Made by a program: the position numbers and the translations under genes. A DNA stretch of 64,000 nucleotides from Xanthostigma xanthostigma (lineage: Eukaryota > Arthropoda > Insecta > Raphidioptera > Raphidiidae), in contig OY754476.1 of the NCBI GenBank assembly GCA_963575645.1, positions 3,162,001-3,226,000 of the forward strand, in the 5' to 3' direction. The notes beneath the pieces were generated by a model. It saw only the letters and a list, made by a program, of their open reading frames with translations. It did not search any database and had not been told where the DNA came from. Shown piece after piece: positions 22,746-34,314 of the stretch. Position 1 is the first letter of the stretch; each line of letters opens with the position of its first letter.

Positions 22746-23567
22746 AATGTTGCGATACAGTTTTGATTGACTACCATTTTGGATCTACAAGTCTGACAGT
22801 TTTTATTTGACATTGTGTGAAGAGTAATCGTTGACGATTTATTATGGAATAATTTATGCGTCACCAATGTGCTTTTGTTAACCTTCTATGAAAATTATTC
22901 TTTGATGTAAAATTTTCTAAGAGAAAATTACGAGATTTTTTGGTGTTTATGTGCTAAAGAAGTCACCGTATAATTAAAAACTTTGGAAGTAGCCGGTATT
23001 TGGCAAGTGAAATTTCAGATCCATCAACGGCTTGTGCATTCTCGTAGAGTAACTATATTGTGCATAATTTTGCTCGGCAACATCCAAATGTGATGAAAAA
23101 TATGTTCGAAAGAGCTCGCATTTGGACATAGTCTAGTTAAATATTGTATTATCATGTTACCATGTATATAACGCAATAATACTAGGGTAACCCATCTGTT
23201 ATTTGGTTGTCTACTAACGTCTGCACCCGTTCAAACATTAATTATGACATTTCGGCTATTTGATTATCTATGCCCAATGTTTTTCATCCTTTCTTGTGAT
23301 AAGAAATGATTATAAATAAATTTATTGCACTGCTTGCAAATAAATCTATCATTTAACTACCTATGTCTTTTATCTATTCCTAGATTCCTGATATTATACA
23401 GTTGAAGTTGTCTATTATAACGACACTCAAAATTTATATATCATAAATGAATACATTTTTTATTTGCATGTTGAACCAGTGGATATATGCGATGTATATT
23501 AAAATAAAACATTAATATAAAGCATAAGACAATAATCAGTTAATTAATAAAATATAGTAAAATATGA
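22746..23567. other. AT-rich intergenic, no gene seen
   Basis: No coding segment, RNA or element end recognised on either strand. Confidence 0.45.
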
Positions 23568-23955
23568 TATCGTCGTTGGTTCTGTAATAGCTCTTATGTG
23601 CATAGTTGGCATATTTTACGTTTTTTAGATGAAAAGATTCAGGAAACGGAGCTCTATACACTAGTAATACCTCCAAATTAATTTTACACTAACCAACAAG
23701 GGGAAGTAACTCTTATGTGAAAAGTTGTATCGAATAATTCCTCCCATGTGCCAATAAATCCGAAATTAACGTTAAATATTTTTTAAGAAAATACTTCATC
23801 TTAATTAAACACGTATAGTGAAGATAAGTATGAATTAGTAATATACCTCTGAAATTGATAATTCTTACCATCCATTGCTGAAATAACCACTTTTTGGCCT
23901 TTTCTGCAAATTTTACTTTTTGCACATAAGAGGTATTACAGAACCAATGACGATA
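23568..23955. mobile_element. MITE with ~37-bp inverted ends
   Basis: The left end TATCGTCGTTGGTTCTGTAA is complementary to the right end apart from scattered mismatches, continuing through CTCTTATGTGCA. Length 388 bp. The minus-strand 70-codon frame at 23713-23925 lies inside and has no domain. Confidence 0.75.
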
Positions 23956-25051
23956 TACAAAAATATCTGATCGACCGTTACAAAAGATATGAAATCAGCC
24001 ACAGGTGGTCGACTATTTTAATATTTATAGATTTGATTAAATTATAGATTGAAGACGCTTGTCAACTGAAGCAATTAGCGTCTAATTTTTTATGTATTTA
24101 TAGTTTTTTTAAGCACTAGTTTTTATTTTACCGATAATATATTATACAACATTAACGTAAAGGGAAGGGAACAAAATATTTTTTCGAGTTTTGGAGGTTT
24201 TCGACTTAAAAAGGTTCTACTGTAATATGTAAGTCGTTTTCAAATTTATGTACTTTTTAGCTCTCTTCGCCCGGATAGAAAATCTTTACAAACTGAACTA
24301 GAGATTTGAAATCATAAAACTATAATTTTCTTTACTGTATACATGATATTATATTATATTGTCATCTATTCGCTAGGGGGAGGGGGTGATCGGCAATAAG
24401 ATAAAATGTTTTACACTGTGACGACTATGAAAGCAAATTAAACATCTGTATTTTATTTATAAAAAAATTGCAGGAGCTGTATTGTCACAGCTTTTTGAAA
24501 CAGTAAAAAATACGAAAATTAAATCCTCGAGTAACCGATTATATTATTAGTAAACGAGTGCGTTATAACTGGGTTATACAGTGATTATTATCCAAGAAAT
24601 TACAAATGCGGTTTCTCAATTTAAAGCAACAGGGATTAATGTATCTAAAGCTAGGTTATTCTAAAAATTATTTACCTCTATATTAAAACAAAACTTATCC
24701 GCTAAAGTGTTAAGCGGAACCAATTATTAAAATTTTAAAAGTTTTAATTCACGATGGAAAAGAGAATTGCTTTTTGAATTTATTTTTAAATTAAAGAAAT
24801 TTCACGCTTTACATATATCTTATTAAAAACAAGTGAATCATAATTTACAGTAATACCACTTGTTAATTAAAAAAGTTTGAAGACAAGAAAGGGAGATTAC
24901 ACCTACTTATTAATATTTTTTTATTAAAAAGGTGCTGATATTTGCAATGTTTAATTTCAAATGCTACTTTCCTATAGTCGCCTGGAAAGTTTTTGCTTGG
25001 ACACTATATATACATAATATATATAGTCTTAATTTTGTTTTTGGAGCAAAT
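23956..25051. other. AT-rich intergenic, no gene seen
   Basis: Nothing recognisable apart from homopolymer runs and a G-rich GGGGGAGGGGGTG patch near 24,376. Confidence 0.45.
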
Positions 25052-25255
25052 AAAAAATTCCAACCAATTGGGCAACGGGATCATTCCAAATGTTGACATT
25101 TGATATAGTATAATAAAGAAAATAAAATTTCTGATATCACGTGAGGTGACGCGGGTAATGGCTAGTATTCAATATGATATTTGCTATTCATCGCCTTGGT
25201 CACCCACATAATATTTTCCACGTCATGTGAAAATTAATCAAAGCATGCTTAACTA
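25052..25255. repeat. ~200-bp dispersed repeat, copy 1
   Basis: Nearly collinear with 28249-28445: both run from AAAAATTCCA.CCAAT through GAGGTGACGCGGGTA.TGGC to AATCAAAGCATGCTTAACTA. The shared internal GCGGGTAATGGCTAG resembles a common insect repeat end also seen near 43,613. No coding capacity. Confidence 0.75.
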
Positions 25256-26403
25256 CAACTAGTTTAGTCGTGTGCACGAGCTTAATATAAAATATTATGT
25301 AGGTACCTATGTTATTTCACATGGATTTTTAAATATTTGTTTATTTGATAGTTTTCCCGTTTAGGACACTGTTTTTTCATAATCATTTGTAAATCGTATA
25401 CAATAAAGCAGTTTCCAGGCGAAAATATGAAATTGAAATGTTATGGATATCTTATAAATTATGTAACCTTATTTTGAACGTCTAATCTTTACACAATGAT
25501 GAGACACGTCAGAAATACAGATAAAAAATAAAATTACATCAAGTTGGCTCCAAACAAAACTTTTAAAAGTTGATTATTAGAAAGTAGATAACGTAAAAAT
25601 TATAATGAAAAAACGGAAATATTACTGCAAAATTGTCGAAACACCTCTTAAATTACTTATATAATTATATAAGTATATCTGTCTCTGTTAAACACAATAT
25701 TTGTATTTTGTACGCAGTATTTTACTGTTGTCAAATTATGACAAATGTTTATAATTATTATTTTCTTAAATAATAAAAAAATAATTAGTAAAGTCATACA
25801 TATATTAGTTTTTTGTTGCAGCCAAATATGGACGTTATATGGTGTTATATAACCTCAATTGGACTTTGCTGTATTTATGAAAAAAATGAACGGTTTAATA
25901 AGTTAATTGTCAATTTATCAATAAAAAAAGCAGTTACTTTTCAGAAATGATACTAAAGAGAGTAAATTTAAAACAAAAAACGAGTATATTGTATTGATTT
26001 GACATCCAATAGGCGTTTCACACTGAACCAGCGGTATAATAAAGCTTGTACATTGCTTCAAGCAAGGACTGTGGCTAACCATCAAAGATCGGTCGGCACT
26101 GAAGAAAATGTACACCATTACAAACTCAACACAACGACAGTCATCGGTGTTGCCAGATTAGGGAAATTATCCATAGATTTAGGGGCTTTTCATAAAAATT
26201 GACTCTGCAAGTGTAACGTAGATGCTCAAAGAGGATCAATATCCGGGTATCTAAGAAATAAATATGAAGTCAACATTGTTAACGAAACATGGAAATAAAA
26301 AGTAAAAATATTGCACCTATGCCCACTTCACCTTTATTTAAAAATTATTTAAATTATTATTAACGACATTGTCTCGTCAAATATTTACCTCAGGAAAAAA
26401 GTC
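25256..26403. other. AT-rich intergenic, no gene seen
   Basis: Two overlapping opposed frames at 25918-26118 (minus) and 25999-26202 (plus) have no domain. No element ends recognised. Confidence 0.45.
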
Positions 26404-27121
26404 ACTTAAGGAGGTTGATGCCTTACAGTCCCAATAATAAGTAAGTCGAATTCTAAACGGGAACTTTTCCATAATAAACTTTTACAAAAGGTTATAAAGT
26501 CGAAGATATAAATAAATTATTGTCATAAAGGCATAAATAAATCATTTTTTAAATATTAATTAATTATTTCAGTATTTTACTTAATGGACTAACTTTTGAA
26601 TTTTTTGTACAAAGTTAGGTTAGAAAAAATAAATTTAGGTAAATATCTGTATTTTACATATTTTTTGCAGTAAATAATTAAAAAAGAAATTAGAAGTAAT
26701 AAAAATTAAAAACAAATCATTAACAAGTTGAAAATTCAGTTGAAATAATTATTAAAATTGTCAAGAATAAAAGTTCATAATCAAAAAGTGCTAAGGTTTA
26801 ATAATTTTTTTTTATTGATTAAAAGTCTCCTAATTAAATTGGAAAAAAATATTAAAATATACGTAAGACATCGATGCTTTACATAGTTAGTTTTCGGAAC
26901 AGCTGACATTATTTGGTTATTTGCAAAAAATTAAAATGTACCGTTTGCATGCTTGGTTGACATATTTTCCATAAGACTACATGTAAAAGTTTTTTTAATT
27001 TTATAAATCTCCTAATGATTTTGGATTTTTTACAGAAAATTTTGTCATAAAAAAATCTATTAAAAAAACTTTATTTCAGATTTTTTTCATTATCTTCGTA
27101 AAACGGCTCAACCTCCTTAAG
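26404..27121. mobile_element. MITE with CTTAAGGAGGTTGA ends
   Basis: CTTAAGGAGGTTGA at 26404 and TCAACCTCCTTAAG ending at 27121 are exact complements. The 718-bp body is almost entirely A/T. No target duplication can be read with confidence because the element sits in AT-rich DNA. Confidence 0.7.
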
Positions 27122-28248
27122 AACTTTTATTACATTTTTAACCCCGCACAATGAGGTTCGTGAAAATGAAAATTTTCATCACTATGGAAAGCTACTCCTG
27201 TTTAATAGGATGAAGTGCCATATTCTCCGAAAACGTTGTGATTCGAAAATTTCACGCTCAATCTTGCATCTCAATATAAGTTTGAGACTGAAAGCGAAGT
27301 TTTGAAAGGTGTATTTAAAAGACTTTGTAGTTTGTATTGGAAGCAAGGTAGTGCTTTAAAATCTCATACACGCCATGAATATGTAATGCATAATTACATT
27401 AAAAAATCTCGTTAGAGTTTACAGCAATATAATAATCATTCATTAAAGCCTTGTAATTAACATGAACGATATCTAGGAACTCACCTGCCTTATTAAATAA
27501 TAAATGCAACCCCGCGGCGCATATTATTTTTAAATGAATGCATTCAACCAGCTTTACACTGGATTTTCTTAAACAAAAAACTCTTTTAATAATTAAACAA
27601 TAAGTACTTAAAGTAGTTGGTGCATAAAATGTTCTTTACTTTTATAAAATACATTTTAGGAGCAGTCATCCGCATAAATTTTTAAGTTGCCAATTGTATT
27701 TCTTTTTCAAACGGAAGCAGAGATACAGAATTGCTTATCGAATTTGGCATGTCATTTGATCTGAGAAATTTAATAAACTTGTGAAACTTCGCGCTCAATA
27801 ATATTTTTCATGAATTGGAAAAATCGTTTTCAAGACAAAGCTACGGATATTTTGTATTCATAAATTGTTCATGATTTATTTACTCGTAGAATCATTTCTT
27901 TTTCTAATTAATTTATAAAACATTCTTCTCAATTACAAAAAACACGCTCCGGTTGAAAATCTCACTCTTTTAGTAGGAGATAAACTGAATTATACATTGT
28001 AAATACTACACTAATATGTGAAAGGACAGACCTAAACGAATGAAAAAACGTTCCATTTTAAATTGAAATCGAATACACCATTACTCGTTTCGTTAGAAGA
28101 AATGGCTTGTCGAATTTTTGGCTGTATGTCCCTCTAACATTTTTAGAATAAATAGATAAATGAGGAGGAAGTCTTCAACTTGCTTTATAAGGTTGATTAG
28201 TTTGTGTTTTTTTTTCAATTGAATTGAATCTGTATTGGCATAATATTG
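27122..28248. other. AT-rich intergenic, no gene seen
   Basis: No gene or element end recognised. The minus frame at 28093-28362 partly overlaps the 200-bp dispersed repeat and is spurious. Confidence 0.45.
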
Positions 28249-28445
28249 AAAAAATTCCATCCAATCGGGAACTTCAAAAATATTGACATTTGATATTGTA
28301 TAATAAAGAAAATAAAATTTCTGATATTGCGTGAGGTGACGCGGGTATTGGCTAGTATTCAATATGATATTTGCTATTCGTTGTCATGGTTACCTATATA
28401 ATATGTTCCACGTCATGTAAAAATTAATCAAAGCATGCTTAACTA
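28249..28445. repeat. ~200-bp dispersed repeat, copy 2
   Basis: Second copy of the sequence at 25052-25255 in the same orientation, about 3.2 kb away, with scattered substitutions concentrated near the TTGTCATGGTTACC segment. Confidence 0.75.
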
Positions 28446-29037
28446 GCTTATTTCTGGCAGATATACAAAACAAAACAACAGCTGATTTTTTTCATTTTCA
28501 AAATATTTCCGACACTTTAAAGTTTAGAATAATATTTTTTTAACAAAACTTTCTTGAGAAAATAAATAGAATAACAAGTCGTTATGAAAAGTATACCATT
28601 ATTATATAAAAACACCGTTATAGCAAGAACAATAAGGCTATTTATATTTGCATATCATCCTCCCAAAATTCAGTTTTAATCCGTTCATCCGTTTGACCTG
28701 TATCGCGTTCACAGAAAAACAGACTAACGGACAAACAGACTAACCGACCGACAGACAAACAACCGCAGAGTTTTTCCAAAAAAATGTTTTTTGGACTGGG
28801 GGAACTTCAAAACGAAAAAATATTGTAAAATTTTGAAAAGTGAATTTTGACCTAAACTAGTACCAGCCAGCAAACGGGTTCGAAACCGTCACCCGTATGC
28901 ACAGTAGCTAAAACGAAGCTGTAAGCGGCGATAAAAATACCTAATCACAAATTTTTACAGTTATCAAAACATGTATATTACAACAGTGATGAAGAAGATT
29001 CCTGTTATAAAATATACGTGTTACCACTCTCGAATAA
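28446..29037. other. Intergenic with repeat-like ACCGACAGAC words
   Basis: The interval 28,620-28,790 (CCGTTCATCCGTTTGACC, then GACTAACGGAC/GACTAACCGACC) resembles the interior of a common insect repeat, with no ends assigned. No gene seen. Confidence 0.35.
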
Positions 29038-29916
29038 AGCCGGGTACTCATTACCGAGCCGTAACCGTAACCGTTGCATGTACTGTAACCAAAAAACATA
29101 GTGTGTACGTGGTTCGCAAGCCTGCTGCGAGCGATACGCGTGCCGCTTGCAGCGAGCCGACGTTTACAACGTACTCATTTCTGAACCCGTAACGTTGCAC
29201 GTAACTGTAACCGTTACTGTTACCAAAAACATAGTGTGTAGGTGGTTCGTAAACCTGCTGCGAGCGGTACGCGTGCCCCTTGCAGCGAGCCGATGTTTAC
29301 AACGTACTCATTTCTGAACCCGTAACGTTGCACGTAACTGTAACCGTTACTGTTACCAAAAACATAGTGTGTACGTGGTTCGTAAACCTGCTGCGAGCGG
29401 TACGCGTGCCGCTTGCAGCGAGCCGACGATTGTCGGTTTTTGCCGCGAATCAAAGGGCGCTCGCAGTGCGCTTGTGGACGTCAAGAGGAGAGGTTGTAAC
29501 TTGTGTTGTATCAACATCGACAACTATTGTATGTATGTATGCTGCACAAGCGAGAGACACTTCGTCCGACATCGTGGAGTTTCAAACCTGCGGATAAATC
29601 CGGCTTGTCAGGCCACTGGCCTTCTCGTACACACTAGAACTTCGAACTGTATCTGTTTGGTTACAGTTACAGCTCGCAAAATGAGTACGTTCGGTGAAAG
29701 CGATCCGGCGACGTCGCGAGCTGTAACTGTAACACGCGTACACACTAGAACCTCGTTACTGTATCACACATGTTACGGTTACAGCTCGCTAATGAATACG
29801 CTCGGTGAAAGCGATCCGGCGACGTCGCGAGCTGTAACTGTGACGAGCGTACACACTAGAACCTCGTTACTGTATCACACATGTTACGGTTACAGCTCGC
29901 TAATGAGTACCCGGCT
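29038..29916. mobile_element. DNA element with TAA target and two internal tandem arrays
   Basis: Ends AGCCGGGTACTCATTA and TAATGAGTACCCGGCT are exact complements and are flanked by TAA on both sides, fitting PIF/Harbinger (TWA target); TTAA-type piggyBac is an alternative. The 879-bp body is much richer in GC and CpG than its surroundings. The left half has three units of about 130 bp (GTACTC at 29044, 29171 and 29304); the right half has units of about 110 bp (starting near 29685, 29796 and 29905) with CGGTGAAAGCGATCCGGCGA. The open frames here, up to 191 codons, are read-through of these arrays and resemble no transposase. Confidence 0.75.
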
Positions 29917-29919
29917 TAA

Positions 29920-30809
29920 GTCGAAAAGTATTTACTTTAATTAAAAACCTTATAGAACAAAAGCTGCTTAGAATTAGTCAATCTATCCATTCCCATACTT
30001 ATTTTTAATAAAAAAATTTCATCCTCGAGAAGGGTCCACCGCCAGGGTAAAATCAACCCTCGGCACATTGAAAAAGTAGAACTTACAGCCAAATTTTTGT
30101 GCTAATCGGTGCTGTTTGGTAAAATTGCTAGGGAACCGTGCATTGATTGGGCTAAAATGGCAATGGATCATTGATAATTGATATTAAAACTGATGAGTTG
30201 TGTCGCTACACTCTCTACTAATAATATTCTTTACTCTGAGACAGAAAAACATCTAATGTCTAACGTGCCCACTGCCCAACGACATTTCAATCGGCAATGG
30301 TGGCACTGGCGGCTGTGAAATCGCCTCGCTAGAAGAAAACCTTTTTTCTTTCTTTCTTTAGAAAGATCTAGTCGTCTTCTTATCAATATTATACCTCTAT
30401 CAAACACATACGCGTTTCAGATCTAACGTTTTATTGGTCTGTTAGGTTTTCTGAACAGTGCTTTCAAACCAGTGTGCTTTGATAAAAACTTGCAGACCCA
30501 TTTAATAAAACTGTGTCTTAAACATGATTGCAAACTGCTTAGATTGCGACTTTATTTACAGTTTTGGTACACATGAACAAAATTTTTAGTTTCAGTTGAT
30601 AAAAAAATGTACCTATTTATAATTTTTGAATAAAATCTTCATCATTTTCACTTCGTCATTAAAATTGTTGTTTTGGCCATGCCACGATTTTTTTATGAAC
30701 AAAAGCACAAATAGGTACATACTTATAGGTATATTATGTGGCTTCAAATACGGCGATTATATTGAGTAAGAGATAGGTATTTTCATTCATTTGAAATGCT
30801 GAATAAAAA
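29920..30809. other. Intergenic, no gene seen
   Basis: No coding segment or element end recognised. Composition is mixed, with a TTTCTTTCTTT run near 30,345. Confidence 0.4.
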
Positions 30810-31239
30810 AAAATTGCACTCCGGGAGTGCCGGCAGAAGTGAAAACTTGAATATTAACGTCTTACGAACTTTCGATCAGGTCACGTGTCCTGACGCGAGT
30901 TTAACATTTTTTACTCATACCTCTACTCTCCATCCGTCTTACGAATTTTCGATCAGGTCACGTGTCCTGACGCGAGTTTAACATTTTTTACCCATTACAA
31001 AAAAAGTGTACAAAAGTTTTCGTCTTACGAATTTTCGATCAGGTCACGTGTCCTGACGCGAGTTTAACATTTTTTACCCATTACAAAAAAAGTGTACAAA
31101 AGTTTTCGTCTTACGAATTTTCGATCAGGTCACGTGTCCTGACGCGAGTTTAACATTTTTTACCCATTACAAACAAAAAGTGTATACAACGCCGCTAAAG
31201 AAGTTTTCACTTCAAAAATATTTTTCGCATTCAGTTAAC
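30810..31239. repeat. Repeat element with 86-bp minisatellite, 4 units
   Basis: Units begin with CGTCTTACGAA at 30858, 30935, 31021 and 31107 (77, 86 and 86 bp apart) and include GATCAGGTCACGTGTCCTGA and GCGAGTTTAACATTTTTTAC. They are flanked by CTCCGGGAGTGCCGGCAGAA on the left and CGCCGCTAAAGAAG on the right. The same module lies inverted at 45791-46216 with fewer units, so the array belongs to a mobile repeat. Confidence 0.8.
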
Positions 31240-31660
31240 AGCTAGTGAATGCCATTTTGCAGCTCTGCGTATTACTGTAATGGTGATACGAGTCGTTTCA
31301 CGACGACGCTCGTAGTCGGCGTACCGGCCGAGATACGTCCGACTGAAGTCACATGAACCAGTGCAGTTTAGGTATATCGCAATCAGAGCAAAGTGAGTGA
31401 TGCGCAAGCATGTGGTACAGTCAGGGCGATTGATATTGAACGTTTGATCTATTCTATTTGACTACAGACGTGGAACTGTGAAAACAAGGACAACCGACAA
31501 AATATTGACGCGACACCTGACAAAGCTCTAACATTACACATATTACTTAAATCACACAAGCGTGATACAATGTTGAATGTATTTCTATTTCTTCACACAC
31601 CGCTACACTGCTGGTGGTGGTACTGTTATCGCTTTGTGCGTCAGAACTGAGTTTCGTTCA
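31240..31660. other. CpG-richer island without recognised repeat
   Basis: The stretch 31,255-31,345 (CGTTTCACGACGACGCTCG, GTCGGCGTACCGGCCGAG) is unusually CpG-rich for this window and matches nothing else in it. It could be a promoter or 5' exon of an unseen gene, or an unrecognised repeat. No confident coding frame or splice pair was found. Confidence 0.3.
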
Positions 31661-33971
31661 TACACGAATTTATATCTTGGTTAATTTTGCACTAAATTCA
31701 TTTAAATTGTAGCCTTCTGAAAAGGAGAGATTCTGTTCTATAAAGCGGAACCGTTTTAAGGTTAATTCGAATTCATAAGCCTTGAAATATTAACTGAAAT
31801 GTGCGTACAGCAGTTGTCGGTTAATCTGTACGTACGTCCGAACTAAACAGGTCGTAAAGCATGACGATACGGCTTGGATTATTTCTTATTCTATCAGAGT
31901 GTTTAAATATGCATTAAAAGCGTTCCTGGTAGTTTAATTTTTATAAATACTTAACTTTATTTTATGATAGCTAATAAACTTGAAAGTTATAATTGTACAG
32001 AGTAGTAAGTATTTCTTTAGCATAAAAATAAAAAAAGGTACAGAGAAGGTTGTCGCTTCAATCCCGACTGGCGTCATTAGTTAGTATTTTTACATTATTC
32101 CACTTGACATTTATTTATTTATTTATATAAGTAATAATAATAAAAAATATAATAATTAGACGGACAACATTTTTATCGTTTTTGGTGATTAATAATGCCA
32201 AAGCAGTAATTTATATATTATATTTTTTAATTTCTTTATCAAACAGTGTGTGTACTTTTGGTTTTGCCAATTATTTATATCTTTCGCAGTTAGATTATTT
32301 TAAAGTTTATTATTTATTACTAATGCCTTATACAGTTAGACCTTATCAAGTTGGTTGCATATTTTTGTATCAGTCTGTGTATGTTATGTGTACACAGAAA
32401 TGTTAGAGAATCATGTTGCATAGAGGAAAGCTACCGCGTGAAGGACATAGTATTCTCCACTTTACGAGGACACCCCAGGAGACCTTGGGAACGGTCCGTC
32501 GAGCCAACAGAGTCATCCGGCAGCCGTGCATGCATATAGCTCCATACTGGCTGCTGCCAGAGGTTCAAGCTCTACTTTGTGGTGTATCTATCCCACACTT
32601 GCGTCTTTGCACATATCTAGGAGGCTAGACACTTAGAAGTAAGTCTAAAGTATACAACGGATAAATTCGATCATGGCGATAGTTTCACTGACTACTACGA
32701 GACGTTCAAGTTTTTTGTGGTATTTTATTCGACACTGGAATCTTTGCAGCAATCTAAAATACAGAACTATGGGCAGGATGTTGGAAATTTATCTACAATA
32801 GATCAGTCTGAATCTGACCACAGAAATTGTTAGCGTCTATTTTTACTTCAATTGCAATATCTATTATTTGAGAAAACAGAAGTTCACAGCTAGGTAATGT
32901 TACCTCCATAGCTTCTATACTTCTGGACATACACGTTCATGTCCTTCTTGTTGTATCCAACCTCCTCTTCCTTTCTCTTTCTCTCTTTGTGTACTAACAT
33001 TAGATATACCTGTCCCATTTCACTGTATTCTCTAATGCACACATACACAATTACACCAAAAGCCCTTTCTTATATTGTTATATTTTCCAAAACTAAAATC
33101 CTTTCGCTTAAAAATAACTTGATTTCTCTATTGTATGTGTAAAATTAATTACCTTAGCAGCCAAGAAAGATCTTTGAGTGAAAATCAATTATCTGTATAC
33201 GAAAAACGCACACATAATAGAAATTAAATTCGTATGAATTATTATTCTAGTTATTAATTTTTTTTAATGAATTTAATTACCTACTTTTGTGGCTAAGAAT
33301 CGGTTAATGTATGATTAAAATTTTTTGTGGTTGTCGAATAAAATGAAGTACGTACAACTATTAGAAAAAAGATGACTTGGCTACTGTTGTATAGCATAAA
33401 ATAGCAAGTAAATAAAAAAATTAATAGAAAAATAAAAGACAATGTACGTCTTTCTTGAAAGCATGAGTTAATTTGAATTGTATCATTAGGTGACTGTACA
33501 TAATATAGTTTTTATGTAATATGTTAGTATATAACAGCTGCAAAGGGATGTTAAAAAACATGAGAAATATAGGACATATTACTGACAACATTGTAGTAAA
33601 AACACAGTAAAAGCTCTATTTCTACTTGACAGCAATAATCATGTAGGTACTTTTACTATCAAAAAAACTATAAAAGGAATTACTTCCTTACAAAATACAA
33701 TAAAATAATAAAAATAATTCAAACCCAATAATCAAACAATTGCAAGGGCGTGAGCTAATGTAGATCAATCTATATAAAAAAATAGTCAATCATCTGAACG
33801 CCTTTTTACTTACTCATTTTTTTGCAGAAAATATATGTCATTATTTGACATCTGGACTGAGAGTTCACGTCAGATATAGATTATTATTAAAAAAAAGTAG
33901 CTGAGGAATTTTCCGCAGTCTATTTAAAACAATTGAACAACGGGTGCACGGATTACCAAATATATAAAAAA
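31661..33971. other. Intergenic, no gene recognised
   Basis: Several 60-74 codon frames at 32182-32628 and 32939-33142 overlap each other in different frames and have no domain. The sequence at 32,400-32,640 is more balanced in composition than its surroundings but not identifiable. Confidence 0.4.
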
Positions 33972-34314
33972 CTAGCGGTCCCGCCCGGTTTCACCCGGGT
34001 GCAAAAGAACGAATGGGGGGAAGGTACATGAGTACGAACATTCATCTTAGTTTACCGAGATGCTGGTCGGAGTTACCGCTCAAAAGTTTTTGTCGGACGG
34101 ACAAATTTTGAGTTATATTTTGCAACATTTTTGATTGATGCTCCGCTCCTATTGGCCGTAGCGTGATATTATATAGACTATAGCCTTCCTTGATAAATGG
34201 ACCATCCAACAAAAAAACATTTTTCAATTCGAACCAGTAGTTCCTGAGATTAGAGTGTTCAACCAAAATAATAAACAAGCAAACAACCTCTTCAGCTTTA
34301 GATATTAGTATACA
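33972..34314 (-). mobile_element. Helitron family A, short full-length copy
   Basis: Read on the minus strand it begins TGTATACTAATATCTAAAGC (first C mutated to G) and ends GGGACCGCTAG followed by T. It is 343 bp, so it has an internal deletion relative to the 624-bp copy at 17,967 and lacks the tRNA-like segment. The 78-codon open frame on this strand is part of the element. Confidence 0.75.

Noticed and set aside
29369-29944. 191-codon open frame, the second longest in the window
   Set aside because: It lies almost wholly inside the GC-rich DNA element at 29038-29916 and its repeated peptides come from the ~110-bp tandem units; no transposase or other domain is visible.
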